Assembly (NCBI GenBank): GCA_038117205.1
Contig: JAYOFL010000002.1
Span: 1 to 64,000 of the forward strand
Origin: JAQBZY01 sp038117205
GTDB taxonomy: Bacteria; Pseudomonadota; Alphaproteobacteria; Rhodospirillales; Casp-alpha2
DNA length: 64,000 nucleotides
Reading direction: 5' to 3'
The number at the start of each line of letters is the position of its first letter. The stretch's first letter is position 1. Shown piece after piece: positions 25,859 through 34,828 of the stretch. The notes beneath the pieces were generated by a model. The model was not told where the DNA came from and did not search any database. It worked only from the letters and a program-made list of their open reading frames with translations. Position numbers and translations under genes: made by a program.

Positions 25859-28800
25859 TTACATATTCCGCCGGTACTGGCCGCCGGCGTCGAAGAGGGC
25901 ATCGGTGATCTGACCAAGCGAGCAGACGCGGACCGCGTCCATCAGCACCGCGAACACGTTCTCGTCGTTGGTGGCGGCGTGCTGCAGGCGCTTGAGCACC
26001 GCCGGCGCGTCCTTCTTGTTGCGCTTCTGGAAGTCGCGGAGCCGCTTGATCTGGCCCTGCTTCTCTTCCTCCGTCGAGCGGCGGAGTTCCGGCACGACGT
26101 CGGCGGCCGGATGCGGGTTGAGATACGTGTTCACGCCGACGATCGGCAGTTCGCCGGTGTGCTTGAGGGTCTCGTAATAGAGGCTCTCCTCTTGAATCTT
26201 GCCGCGCTGATAACCGGTCTCCATGGCGCCGAGCACGCCGCCGCGTTCGGCGATGCGCTCGAATTCCATCAGCACCGCCTCTTCAACCAAGTCGGTCAGC
26301 TCCTCGATGATGAAGGCGCCCTGGTTCGGGTTCTCGTTCTTCGAGAGGCCCCATTCCCGGTTGATGATCAACTGGATGGCGATGGCGCGGCGCAGACTTT
26401 CCTCCGTCGGCGTCGTGAACGCCTCGTCGAAGGCGTTGGTGTGCAGCGAGTTGCAGTTGTCGTAGACGGCGATCAGCGCCTGCAGCGTGGTGCGGATGTC
26501 GTTGAAGTCCATCTCCTGCGCGTGCAAGGAGCGGCCGGACGTCTGGATGTGGTACTTGAGCTTCTGCGAACGCTCGTTGGCGCCGTACTTGAAGCGCATG
26601 GCCGTCGACCAGATGCGCCTGGCGACCCGGCCCATGACGGAATATTCCGGGTCCATGCCGTTCGAGAAGAAGAACGACAGGTTCGGCGCGAAGTCGTCGA
26701 TCTTCATGCCGCGCGCCAGATACGCTTCGACGAACGTGAAGCCGTTGGCGAGCGTGAAGGCGAGCTGGCTGATCGGGTTCGCGCCGGCTTCCGCGATGTG
26801 GTAGCCGGAGATCGACACGGAATAGAAGTTCCGCACCCGGTGTTCGACGAAATAGGACTGGATGTCGGCCATCATCTTGAGGGCGAATTCCGTCGAGAAG
26901 ATGCAGGTGTTCTGGCCCTGGTCTTCCTTCAGGATGTCGGCCTGCACGGTGCCGCGCACGTTCTCCAGCACCCATTCCCTGATCTTCTCGATCTCCTCGT
27001 CGGTCGGCGCGCGGCCGTTGTCCTTCTCGAACTTCTCCATCTGCTGGTCGATGGCGGTGTTCAGGAACATCGCCAGGATGGTCGGCGCCGGGCCGTTGAT
27101 GGTCATGGAGACGGACGTCGACGGGCTGCAGAGATCGAAGCCGCCGTACAGCACCTTCATGTCTTCGAGCGTCGCGATGGAGACGCCGGAGTTGCCGACC
27201 TTGCCGTAGATGTCGGGCCGTTCGGCCGGGTCGAAGCCGTAGAGCGTCACGCTGTCGAACGCGGTCGAGAGACGCTTGGCATCCGAGTCCTGCGACAGGT
27301 ACTTGAATCGCTTGTTGGTGCGGAACGGATCGCCCTCGCCCGCGAACATGCGGGTCGGGTCTTCCCCTTCGCGCTTGAAGGCGAAGACGCCCGCCGTATA
27401 CGGGAAGCTGCCGGGCAGGTTTTCCTTGAGGAGGAACTTGAGGATTTCGCCCTCGTCCTCGTACTTCGGCAGCGCGACCCGCGGAATGACGTTGCCGGAC
27501 AGCGTCTTGCGCTTGAGGCCGTAGCGGATATCCTTGTCGCGGATCTTCACCACGTACTCGTCGCCGGAATAGCTCTCGACGACGCGGGGCCAGATGTCGA
27601 TCAGCTTCCGGGCGCGCGGGTCCATGGTTTCCTCGCGCTCGGCCAGCAGATCGTCGATGCCGGCGGCGTCCTTGCCGCAGGCGGCGAGCATGCGCTTGGT
27701 TTCGCGGAGTTGTTGGCACTCGCGGGCGAGCTTCGATTGCTCCGCGATGATCTTGTGATAGTCGCGGACAGTGCCGGAAATTTCCGCGAGATAACGCGCG
27801 CGGTCCGGCGGCACGATGGTCTGGCCGGGCGCCGAGACGCGCGTCGTCACCGGGTCGATGGAACAGCCGAGATCGCGGAAGCCCTTGGCGACGAACACCT
27901 GCACCAGTTCCTGATAGAGCGCGGTGATGCCCGGATCGGCGAATTTGGAGGCCATGCAGCCGAACACCGGCATTTCGTCCGGCGAGGTGCCGAACGCCTG
28001 GCGGTTCCGCTGCACCTGTTTCCTGACGTCGCGCACCGCGTCCTCGGCGCCCTTGCGGTCCATCTTGTTGATGGCGACGCAGTCGGCGAAGTCGAGCATG
28101 TCGATCTTCTCCAACTGGCTCTGCGCGCCGAATTCCGGCGTCATGACGTAGAGCGACACGTCGACGAGATCGACGATGGCGGCGTCGCCCTGGCCGATTC
28201 CCGGCGTCTCGACGATCACCATGTCGAAGCCGGAGGCCTTGGCCGCGGCGACGCAGTCCCCGACGTGTTCCGGCACTTCCGTCGTCGCGCCGCGCGTGGC
28301 GAGCGAGCGGAAATAGACGTTCGGCGTGTTGATCGCGTTCATGCGGATGCGGTCGCCGAGCAGCGCGCCGTGCGTCTTCCGCCGCGTCGGGTCGATGGCG
28401 ATGACGGCGATCTTCGGCTCGTCGGAATAAAGCCGGAAGCGGCGGATCAATTCGTCCGTCAGCGACGACTTGCCGGCGCCGCCGGTGCCGGTGATGCCGA
28501 GAACCGGCGTCACCGTCGCCTTCTTGGCGCGCGCGCGGATGTCGGTCAGCATCTTCTTCGGCAGCTTGCCGAGTTCGATGGCGGTGATGATGCGGGCGAG
28601 ATCCTTGTGCTCGCCAGCGAACAGGCCCTTGGTGGATTTCGGCAGATCGCCGGAGGGATCGAAGTCCGCCCGCTCGATCATGTCGAAGATCATGCCCTGC
28701 AGGCCGAGCTGATGGCCGTCGTGCGGCGAATAGATGCGCGTCACGCCGTAGGCCTGAAGCTCCTTGATCTCCGGCGCGACTATGACGCCGCCGCCGCCGC

Positions 28801-29143
28801 CGAACACTTTGATGTCGGTGCGGCCCTTCTCCTTCAGAAGATCGACCATGTACTTGAAGTATTCGACGTGCCCGCCCTGATAGGAGCTGACGGCGATGCC
28901 CTGCGCGTCTTCCTGGATGGCGGCATCCACCACCTCGCCGACGGCGCGGTTGTGGCCAAGGTGGATCACCTCGGCGCCGGAGCCTTGCAGGATGCGCCGC
29001 ATGATGTTGATGGAGGCGTCGTGCCCGTCGAACAGGCTCGCCGCCGTCACGAACCGGACGTGGTTCTTCGGCGTGTAGGCGGCGGGTTTGGCGGCGTGGC
29101 TTTGCTTGGCGGTCTTGCGGCCGCGCGCTCCGTCGTCCGGCAT
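25859..29143 (-). CDS. icmF: Fused isobutyryl-CoA mutase (IcmF type)
   Basis: 1094 residues in three parts. A B12-binding domain is at the N-terminus (VTAASLFDGHDASINIMRR, with the DxH cobalt-ligand motif). A MeaB-type G-protein chaperone follows (P-loop GITGTGGAGKSSLTDEL about residues 220-236; VIVETPGIGQGDAAIVDL; NKMDRKG). The last is a large mutase barrel (TFDSVTLYGFDPAERP-like region, SVSMTINGPAPTILAMFLN, SGYHIAEAGANP, GRSLHAQEMDFNDIRTTLQAL). This order defines IcmF, which interconverts isobutyryl-CoA and butyryl-CoA (and sometimes pivalyl- or isovaleryl-CoA) with adenosylcobalamin. It has its own upstream region holding a LiuR-like operator. Confidence 0.92.
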   Translation of the reverse strand: MPDDGARGRKTAKQSHAAKPAAYTPKNHVRFVTAASLFDGHDASINIMRRILQGSGAEVIHLGHNRAVGEVVDAAIQEDAQGIAVSSYQGGHVEYFKYMVDLLKEKGRTDIKVFGGGGGVIVAPEIKELQAYGVTRIYSPHDGHQLGLQGMIFDMIERADFDPSGDLPKSTKGLFAGEHKDLARIITAIELGKLPKKMLTDIRARAKKATVTPVLGITGTGGAGKSSLTDELIRRFRLYSDEPKIAVIAIDPTRRKTHGALLGDRIRMNAINTPNVYFRSLATRGATTEVPEHVGDCVAAAKASGFDMVIVETPGIGQGDAAIVDLVDVSLYVMTPEFGAQSQLEKIDMLDFADCVAINKMDRKGAEDAVRDVRKQVQRNRQAFGTSPDEMPVFGCMASKFADPGITALYQELVQVFVAKGFRDLGCSIDPVTTRVSAPGQTIVPPDRARYLAEISGTVRDYHKIIAEQSKLARECQQLRETKRMLAACGKDAAGIDDLLAEREETMDPRARKLIDIWPRVVESYSGDEYVVKIRDKDIRYGLKRKTLSGNVIPRVALPKYEDEGEILKFLLKENLPGSFPYTAGVFAFKREGEDPTRMFAGEGDPFRTNKRFKYLSQDSDAKRLSTAFDSVTLYGFDPAERPDIYGKVGNSGVSIATLEDMKVLYGGFDLCSPSTSVSMTINGPAPTILAMFLNTAIDQQMEKFEKDNGRAPTDEEIEKIREWVLENVRGTVQADILKEDQGQNTCIFSTEFALKMMADIQSYFVEHRVRNFYSVSISGYHIAEAGANPISQLAFTLANGFTFVEAYLARGMKIDDFAPNLSFFFSNGMDPEYSVMGRVARRIWSTAMRFKYGANERSQKLKYHIQTSGRSLHAQEMDFNDIRTTLQALIAVYDNCNSLHTNAFDEAFTTPTEESLRRAIAIQLIINREWGLSKNENPNQGAFIIEELTDLVEEAVLMEFERIAERGGVLGAMETGYQRGKIQEESLYYETLKHTGELPIVGVNTYLNPHPAADVVPELRRSTEEEKQGQIKRLRDFQKRNKKDAPAVLKRLQHAATNDENVFAVLMDAVRVCSLGQITDALFDAGGQYRRNM

Positions 29144-29223
29144 GGCGATCCTCCCGAGTGCTTTTGCCCCGAGTATAGCCGCTCCCGCGTCCGTTGACGA
29201 CGCGGCGTCGGGCGGGGCTTCGC

Positions 29224-29245
29224 TTTCCGTTTACGTAAACGTCAA
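29224..29245. promoter_or_regulatory. LiuR-like palindromic operator upstream of icmF
   Basis: The core CGTTTACGTAAACG (29228-29241) is a perfect 14-bp palindrome. The flanks extend it to 22 bp, with a good right flank (TCAA) and an imperfect left one. MerR-family LiuR regulators of branched-chain amino acid and acyl-CoA degradation recognise TTTACGT/ACGTAAA sites of this kind (recalled). It is about 85 bp upstream of the icmF ATG, so control of icmF by acyl-CoA or branched-chain status is a reasonable inference. Confidence 0.55.
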
Positions 29246-29302
29246 CTTAATGGAAGGCAGCCGCTTTGTCATCCGAAAGTTATGGACGGAGTTGCCGAGA
29301 GA

Positions 29303-29396
29303 GTGGACCCCGGGACAAGCCCGGGGTGACGGCAATGAATTGAATCGGCGTTGCGACATCCCACACTCGTCACCCCGGGCTTGTCCCGGGGTCCAC
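29303..29396. repeat. Pair of palindromic elements in inverted orientation
   Basis: 29303-29330 and 29369-29396 are reverse complements (GTGGACCCCGGG...CCGGGGTGAC and GTCACCCCGGG...CCGGGGTCCAC) with a 38-bp spacer, the same spacing as the pairs at 8639 and 25726. They lie between divergent icmF and metY, roughly 95 bp before the metY ATG. Confidence 0.85.
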
Positions 29397-29490
29397 TGCG
29401 TGAACACGTTCCGCCGCCACGGATTGACAAACGCGGCCGAGGGCGGGACGTTGCCCCGCTCTTTGGGGGAGCAAACAAAAGGAGGACATC

Positions 29491-30780
29491 ATGGCCGGGA
29501 ATAAACTGCATCCGGAGACGCTGGCGCTGCACGCGGGCTACCGCAAGGACAGCACGAACGCCGTCGCGGTGCCGATCCATCAGACCACGTCCTATCAGTT
29601 CGACAACACGCAGCACGCGGAGAACCTGTTCGCGCTGAAGGAACTCGGCAACATCTATTCCCGCATCATGAACCCGACCTGCGACGTGATGGAGCAGCGG
29701 ATGACCGCGCTCGAAGGCGGCGTCGCCGCCCTCGCGCTGGCGTCGGGCCAAGCCGCGTCGACCTTCGCCGTCCTCAACCTCTGCAAGGCCGGCGACAACT
29801 TCGCCTGCTCGACCGACATCTACGGCGGCACCTGGAATTTGTTCGCGAACACGCTGAAGGACTTGGGCGTCGAGTGCCGCTTCGTCGATCCCGCCGATCC
29901 GCAGAATTTCGCCAAGGCGACCGACGCCAAGACCCGCTGCTACTACGCGGAAACACTGCCGAACCCGAAGCTCCGCGTCTTCCCAATCAAGGAAGTGGCG
30001 GACGTCGGCCGCAAGCTCGGCGTGCCGCTGATCATGGACAACACGGCGGCGCCGATCCTCTGCAAGCCGCTCGAGCACGGCGCGGCGGTGGTGCTCTATT
30101 CCACCACCAAGTACGTCGGTGGGCATGGCACCTCCATCGGCGGCATGCTGATCGACGGCGGCAACTTCGATTGGGAAGCCGGCGGCGACCGCTTCCCGAC
30201 CCTCAACCACCCGGACCCGAGCTACCACGGCGCCGTCTGGACGCAGGCAGTGAAGCCGCTCGGTCCCATCGCCTACATCATCCGGGCGCGGGTGATCCTG
30301 CTCCGCGACATCGGCGCGGCCATGAGCCCATTCAACGCCTTCCAGTTCATCCAGGGGATCGAGACCCTGCCGCTCCGCATTCAGCGGCATTGCGACAACG
30401 CGACCAAGGTGGCGGCGTTCCTAAAGGGGCACGCCAAGGTGTCGAACGTCATTCACCCGTCCATGCAGTCGGGCGAGGACGCGCGCCGGCGCGACGCGTA
30501 CCTGAAGGGCGGCATGGGCGCGCTCTGCGGCTTCGAGCTCAAGGGCGGCATGGACGCCGGCCGCAAGTTCATCGACGGTTTGGAGCTGCTCTATCACGTC
30601 GCCAACATCGGCGACGCCAGGAGCCTCGCCATCCATCCGGCGTCGACGACGCACTCGCAGCTGTCGGCGGCGGATCAGGCGAAGGCCGGCGTCACGCCGG
30701 GCTACGTGCGGCTTTCGGTCGGGCTCGAGCACATCGACGACATCCTCGCCGACATCTCGCAGGCGTTGGATAAGGCGTGA
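29491..30780 (+). CDS. metY: O-acetylhomoserine sulfhydrylase
   Basis: 429 residues. It begins MAGNKLHPETLALHAGYRKDS and has IHQTTSYQFDN, the PLP lysine K207 in YSTTKYVGGHGTSIGG, and the C-terminal IGDARSLAIHPASTTHSQLS. Substrate-loop and length features match MetY, which makes homocysteine from O-acetylhomoserine and sulfide. The start is certain, with AAAGGAGGACATC before ATG 29491. Compared with the copy at 1565-2866 it has a less divergent N-terminus, so I treat this as the main MetY. It ends before a hairpin at 30817-30852. Confidence 0.88.
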   Translation: MAGNKLHPETLALHAGYRKDSTNAVAVPIHQTTSYQFDNTQHAENLFALKELGNIYSRIMNPTCDVMEQRMTALEGGVAALALASGQAASTFAVLNLCKAGDNFACSTDIYGGTWNLFANTLKDLGVECRFVDPADPQNFAKATDAKTRCYYAETLPNPKLRVFPIKEVADVGRKLGVPLIMDNTAAPILCKPLEHGAAVVLYSTTKYVGGHGTSIGGMLIDGGNFDWEAGGDRFPTLNHPDPSYHGAVWTQAVKPLGPIAYIIRARVILLRDIGAAMSPFNAFQFIQGIETLPLRIQRHCDNATKVAAFLKGHAKVSNVIHPSMQSGEDARRRDAYLKGGMGALCGFELKGGMDAGRKFIDGLELLYHVANIGDARSLAIHPASTTHSQLSAADQAKAGVTPGYVRLSVGLEHIDDILADISQALDKA

Positions 30781-30816
30781 CAGTAGGATTTCCGCCGTCG
30801 CGGGTTTTCTCTTTAC

Positions 30817-30852
30817 GTCATTCCGGGCGCTCGTAGAGCGTCCCGGAATGAC
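30817..30852. terminator. 36-bp hairpin between convergent metY and FAH-family genes
   Basis: GTCATTCCGGG and CCCGGAATGAC pair fully, extended inward by CGCTC/GAGCG around a GTA loop with one bulged T. It is the palindromic-element subtype of 13306-13344 but with better pairing, and sits in the only gap between converging genes. It likely serves as a bidirectional terminator (inference); the T tract is short. Confidence 0.6.
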
Positions 30853-30879
30853 TTTGTAGGCGTACCCTGGCTCCCCGTC

Positions 30880-31809
30880 CTACTTCGCATATTTGCCGGT
30901 GAGCTGCGGCGTGTAGCGCCCGGGCAGCCCCTTCTCCTTGTGTTGCAGGCGAGTGTCGCGGGACCATGTGCGCTTCAGATCGTCGCGGACGCCGAAGTGC
31001 AACCGGCCGAGGCCTTCCACCTCCATTTCGATCCTGTCGCCGTCCTGATAGCCGCTGAGGCCCCGGTGATTGGTGCCCGTCGCCACCAGATCGCCCGGTT
31101 CCAGCGCATGGATGGAACTCAGCCATTCGATGCAGCGCGGCACCTTGTGCGCCATGTCGTCGGTGTTGAAGTCCTGGAAGACCTTGCCGTTCACCCAGAG
31201 CCGGATGTGCAGTTTCTGCACGTCGGGGATTTCGTCCTTGGTGACGAGGTACGGTCCGATCGGCGCGAAGGTGTCGCGCGACTTCACCTGGAAGAACGTG
31301 TTGCCGTCCGGCGGCAGGCCGCGCGCCGAGCCGTCGATGAAGTTCACGTAGCCGAAGACGTGATCCATGGCGTCCTTCTCGGCGACCATGTGCGCGCGCT
31401 TGCCGATGACGACGCCGAGTTCCGCCTCGCCTTCGAAGATGTCCGCCGGTACGTCCGGCAGCACCATCGTGTCGCCGTCGCCGATGACCGCCGTGGGCGC
31501 CTTGTGGAAGCCGTTGATGGTGGGCTTTTCGGTCAGCGTGCCGCTTTCCATGTAGTTGACGGCCATGCAGTCGATCATGCCGGGGCGCGGCAGCGGCGGC
31601 CGGATACGGACGCCCGCGACCGGCACGCCCTTCCCCGACGCGGCGGCCTTTTCGAGCTTCGGCCGGTAGGCGTCGAACCGCGCGATCAGGCCGCCGATCA
31701 GGTCGTGCGGCCCCGTGTGCGGAATGTCGCGGACCACATCCATGACGTCGACCACGGTGTCGCCTGAAAGCACGCCCAGCCGGAAATCGTCGAAATACAG
31801 TATCTTCAT
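30880..31809 (-). CDS. Fumarylacetoacetate hydrolase family protein
   Basis: 309 residues. The FAH metal site is visible as the paired acids in FEGEAELGVVIG and the aspartate of FIDGSARGLP. The catalytic pocket is near CMAVNYMESG, and the typical GDLVATGTNHRGLSGYQDGDRIEMEVEGLG closes the domain. Members cleave C-C bonds or decarboxylate 2-oxo acids in aromatic catabolism (for example fumarylpyruvate or 2-hydroxyhepta-2,4-dienedioate). It is the last gene of a minus-strand group with a binding protein (34-bp gap) and a PcaB-type lyase upstream. Confidence 0.82.
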   Translation of the reverse strand: MKILYFDDFRLGVLSGDTVVDVMDVVRDIPHTGPHDLIGGLIARFDAYRPKLEKAAASGKGVPVAGVRIRPPLPRPGMIDCMAVNYMESGTLTEKPTINGFHKAPTAVIGDGDTMVLPDVPADIFEGEAELGVVIGKRAHMVAEKDAMDHVFGYVNFIDGSARGLPPDGNTFFQVKSRDTFAPIGPYLVTKDEIPDVQKLHIRLWVNGKVFQDFNTDDMAHKVPRCIEWLSSIHALEPGDLVATGTNHRGLSGYQDGDRIEMEVEGLGRLHFGVRDDLKRTWSRDTRLQHKEKGLPGRYTPQLTGKYAK

Positions 31810-31843
31810 GTTTCTCCCCTTCGTTTTTCGTTGTCGGGCGGGA

Positions 31844-32596
31844 TCACTTCTCGATGAAGCCCCGCTCCTTGAACAGCGCCCGGACTTCGTCCGAGCGCAG
31901 ATAGGCGAGCAGCGCCTTCGCCAATGCCGGCTTCTTCGCTCCGGTGGTGACGCCGCCCAGATACGTCGTCTCGAGGCCGAGCGGCGGCGGCAACACGCCG
32001 ACCACCTTCACGCCCGGCACCGGCAGGATTTCGGTGATCTGGTGCACGCCCATCTCGATCTCGCCCTTGCCGACCGGCGCCACCACGTAGCCGCCGGTGC
32101 CGAGCGTCGCCTTGGCGTCGATCTCGGCGCGGATGCCGAGGGTGTCGAGCACCTTCGCGAAATGCTTGCCGCTCGTCCCCGTCTTGGGGTCGATGTAGAC
32201 GATGGATTTCGCCGCCAAGAGCGCCGCCTTGAACTTCTCCGGCGTCGAGATGTCGGGCGCCTTTGCGTCCGTGTGCACGGCGACGCCCATGGCGACGGTG
32301 CCGACCGGCGTCACGGTTTCCCTCGGCACGTAGTTGGCGCGCACCGCCTCGTCCATGCGCTCCTTGGCCAGAACGACGACGTCGGTGGCGAGGCCGCCTT
32401 CCAGCTTCTTCATCATTGGTCCCATGGGCAGGAACACGAGGTTGACGGTCACGTGCTGCGTCTTGGTGAAGCGGTCCACGGCCTCGGAGAGACCGGTCTT
32501 CACGGCGCCGCCGCTGTAGACGGTCAGATCGACGGCCAACGCCGGCGCGGCCGTCACGAGGGCGGCGGCGGCCAGCAGGAAAGCCCTGATATGCAT
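31844..32596 (-). CDS. ModA-like periplasmic substrate-binding protein
   Basis: 250 residues. A signal peptide MHIRAFLLAAAALVTAAPALA is followed by VDLTVYSGGAVKTGLSEAVDRF, the opening strand of the type II binding fold used by molybdate (ModA) and related anion or organic-acid binding proteins. The later VYIDPKTGTSGKHFAKVLDTLGI and GVVLPPPLGL-like region match the ligand hinge. No permease or ATPase genes are adjacent. Its place between an FAH-family gene and a lyase gene suggests an organic acid, not molybdate, as ligand. The start at 32596 is fixed by the signal peptide. Confidence 0.7.
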   Translation of the reverse strand: MHIRAFLLAAAALVTAAPALAVDLTVYSGGAVKTGLSEAVDRFTKTQHVTVNLVFLPMGPMMKKLEGGLATDVVVLAKERMDEAVRANYVPRETVTPVGTVAMGVAVHTDAKAPDISTPEKFKAALLAAKSIVYIDPKTGTSGKHFAKVLDTLGIRAEIDAKATLGTGGYVVAPVGKGEIEMGVHQITEILPVPGVKVVGVLPPPLGLETTYLGGVTTGAKKPALAKALLAYLRSDEVRALFKERGFIEK

Positions 32597-32698
32597 TTCT
32601 CGAACCTTCGATGTGAGTAGCGGCGGGAGGAATTTCCCGCCGTGGTTGCCCACGAGATTACGTCAACTCCGGGCGCTTGGCGACGGAATCCAGTGCCG

Positions 32699-34048
32699 TC
32701 ATTTCCGCCGGGCGGCGAGCAGATTCCGGACCATGTCCGGCGCGGCGCCGAGATAGTTGGCGGGGTCCGTCAACCGCTCGACGGCGGCCCGATCGAGAAC
32801 GGCGGAAATCTCCTTTCGGGCAAGCAGCGCCTCGGTGAAGTCCGCGCCCTCTTGCAGCGCTTCCCGGCAGCATTCGTAGACGACGTCGTGCGCCACCTGC
32901 CGGCCGATGTGCGGCGCCAGGCCCATCATCACGGCTTCCGCGACGATCAGACCCTTGGTGGCGTCGAGCGTGCGGCGCATGGCGTCGGGGCGGACGTCGA
33001 GGCCGCCCAAGGCGTCGACCGCGGCCTGCAAACCGCCCGACGCGACGATGAAAGCCGTCGGCAGCGCCTGCCATTCCACATGCCATTGCCCGGTGGCGCG
33101 TTCGTGGTCCTGCACCATGGCGTCGAGCATGGCGGCGTGCTGTTCGCGGACGATCTTGCTCGCCGCTAGCATCATTTCCGAAGAAATCGGATTGCGCTTC
33201 TGCGGCATGGTCGAACTGGCGCCCCGGCCCTGCACGAAGGGCTCGAGCACCTCGCCCGCTTCCGTCTGCATCATCAGCATGATGTCGTAGCCGATCTTGC
33301 CGAGCGTCCCCGTGACCAGCGCCAGGAACCCCGTCGTCTCGGCAAAACCGTCACGGATGGTGTGCCACGTGATGTCCGGCACGCCGAGCCCAAGCTCCTT
33401 CGCCAACTCCCGCTGCGTCGCCAGACCGTCCTTGCCGAGCGACGCCAGCGTGCCGGCGGCGCCGGCGAATTCCACCACCTCGACGCGGCCGCGCAACTCG
33501 GCCAAGCGGACCAGGTGCCTGTCGACGGCGGAAAGCCACGTCGCGCACTTGTAGCCGAAGCTGATCGGCAGTGCGTGCTGGAGGTGCGTGCGCCCGGGCA
33601 TGGGCGTTTCCGCATGCGTTTCCGCCAGACCAGCCAGCGATCCGGCAATGCGCTTCAGCGCGTCCTCGACCAGATCGAGCGCGTCCCTGATCTGCAGCAC
33701 GTCGGCGGTATCCATGATGTCCTGCGTGGTGGCGCCCCAGTGGCTGTACTGGCCGAGGCCGTCCGCCACCCAGTCCGACAACTGCTCGACCAGCGGCAGG
33801 ATCGGATAGCCGACGATCTGTGTGCGCGCCGACAGCCGCGCCATGTCGATGCGGTCCAAGTTGGCGACCGCGCTGATCGCCGTCGCCGCCTTTTCCGGAA
33901 TGATGCCGAGGCGGGCCTGGGCGCGGGCGAGCGCCGCTTCCACGTCCAGGTAGCGTTGCAGCAACGCCCGGTCGGAGAACAAATCCCGCATGGCGTCGGT
34001 GCCGAACATTTCACCGAAGATTTCCGACTTCACGACGATGGCGGGCAT
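32699..34048 (-). CDS. Fumarase/aspartase superfamily lyase, PcaB (3-carboxy-cis,cis-muconate cycloisomerase)-like
   Basis: 449 residues. The superfamily signature GRGASSTMPQKRNPISSEM lies near residue 275, with MPGRTHLQHALPISFGYKC and GATTQDIMDTADVLQIRDAL as further conserved blocks. Length and motifs fit PcaB and adenylosuccinate-lyase-like enzymes of aromatic catabolism. PcaB closes carboxymuconate to the lactone, but the family also holds aspartate or arginine-type eliminases, so the true substrate is open. The binding protein and FAH hydrolase follow at 102 and 34 bp, making a short catabolic operon. Confidence 0.78.
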   Translation of the reverse strand: MPAIVVKSEIFGEMFGTDAMRDLFSDRALLQRYLDVEAALARAQARLGIIPEKAATAISAVANLDRIDMARLSARTQIVGYPILPLVEQLSDWVADGLGQYSHWGATTQDIMDTADVLQIRDALDLVEDALKRIAGSLAGLAETHAETPMPGRTHLQHALPISFGYKCATWLSAVDRHLVRLAELRGRVEVVEFAGAAGTLASLGKDGLATQRELAKELGLGVPDITWHTIRDGFAETTGFLALVTGTLGKIGYDIMLMMQTEAGEVLEPFVQGRGASSTMPQKRNPISSEMMLAASKIVREQHAAMLDAMVQDHERATGQWHVEWQALPTAFIVASGGLQAAVDALGGLDVRPDAMRRTLDATKGLIVAEAVMMGLAPHIGRQVAHDVVYECCREALQEGADFTEALLARKEISAVLDRAAVERLTDPANYLGAAPDMVRNLLAARRK

Positions 34049-34210
34049 GACGTTTCCTCCTCACTGTTGCGGCGACTATAGGGTGTGCCCGAACGGCGGA
34101 ACAATCCTCATCCTGAAGGGAGCCGGCTGGGCGGAGTCTGGCCGTTGACAGCGGAACCCGCCTGCCGCACGTTCCGCCCGACACCGGAGGCCCACACCGG
34201 AGGACCGAGA

Positions 34211-34828
34211 ATGGCCATGAAGAACCCGCCCTGGGACCAGCGCATCGCCCGCGTCATGGTGCGGCCGCTGATCAAGTCGCCGGTGACGCCAAACCACGTG
34301 TCGATCTTCACGCTGATCGTCGCGTTGGTGGGTGCCGGACTGCTGGCGACGGGAAATCCGGTGCATGCCAACTGGGGCGCCGGCCTGTTCGTGCTGGCCC
34401 GATTCCTGGATCACTTCGACGGCGAGCTCGCCCGCCAGAAGCAGATGAAATCGAAGCTCGGCTATTACCTGGATTACGTCGTCGGCGCGATCAGCTATGC
34501 CGCGCTCTTCTTCTGTCTCGGCGTCGGTTTCCGCGACAGCGACCTCGGCATGTGGGCGGTGGCGCTCGGCGCGGGCGGCGCGGGTGCCGCCATCGTGTCC
34601 ATGTTCACCAACCTCGGCATCGACAAGGCGGGCGGCGGCGACGAGACCGGTGACGCCGTCGGTTATCCGGGCTTCGCCGGCTTCGAGTTGGAGGACGGGA
34701 TTTATCTGTTGGCACCGGTGACGTGGCTCGGCTTCCTGTATCCGTTCTTCGCCGCCGCCGGCATCGGCGCCACGATCTACTGCGCCTGGACCTGCGTCAC
34801 GCTGCTGCGGCTCAAGAACCGCCGCTAG
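34211..34828 (+). CDS. CDP-alcohol phosphatidyltransferase family protein with altered catalytic motif
   Basis: 205 residues, integral membrane. The family motif D-x2-D-G-x2-A-R-x8-G-x3-D-x3-D is present at D67, D70, G71, A74, R75, G84 and D88, but the fourth aspartate, the proposed catalytic base, is G92 (YLDYVVG). The ATG at 34211 follows GGAGG. Family members move a CMP-linked headgroup onto a lipid or polyol. It lies head to head with the genes of a phosphonate pathway and converges with a second, complete homologue, overlapping it by 17 bp. Loss of D4 suggests an inactive, regulatory or chemically altered partner. Confidence 0.78.
   Translation: MAMKNPPWDQRIARVMVRPLIKSPVTPNHVSIFTLIVALVGAGLLATGNPVHANWGAGLFVLARFLDHFDGELARQKQMKSKLGYYLDYVVGAISYAALFFCLGVGFRDSDLGMWAVALGAGGAGAAIVSMFTNLGIDKAGGGDETGDAVGYPGFAGFELEDGIYLLAPVTWLGFLYPFFAAAGIGATIYCAWTCVTLLRLKNRR

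Noticed and set aside
25280..29197. A very long open frame on the plus strand opposite icmF
   Set aside because: It is the antisense shadow of a high-GC gene. The minus strand has a full IcmF with all three domains, while this frame has no recognisable motif.
29398..29490. SAM-responsive riboswitch upstream of metY
   Set aside because: I looked for a SAM-II-like pseudoknot before both MetY genes but saw no convincing pairing; a covariance-model search would be needed to decide.
31844..32596. Molybdate-binding ModA assignment
   Set aside because: The fold is ModA-like, but there are no modB/modC genes and its neighbours are catabolic enzymes, so a specific molybdate role is not supported.
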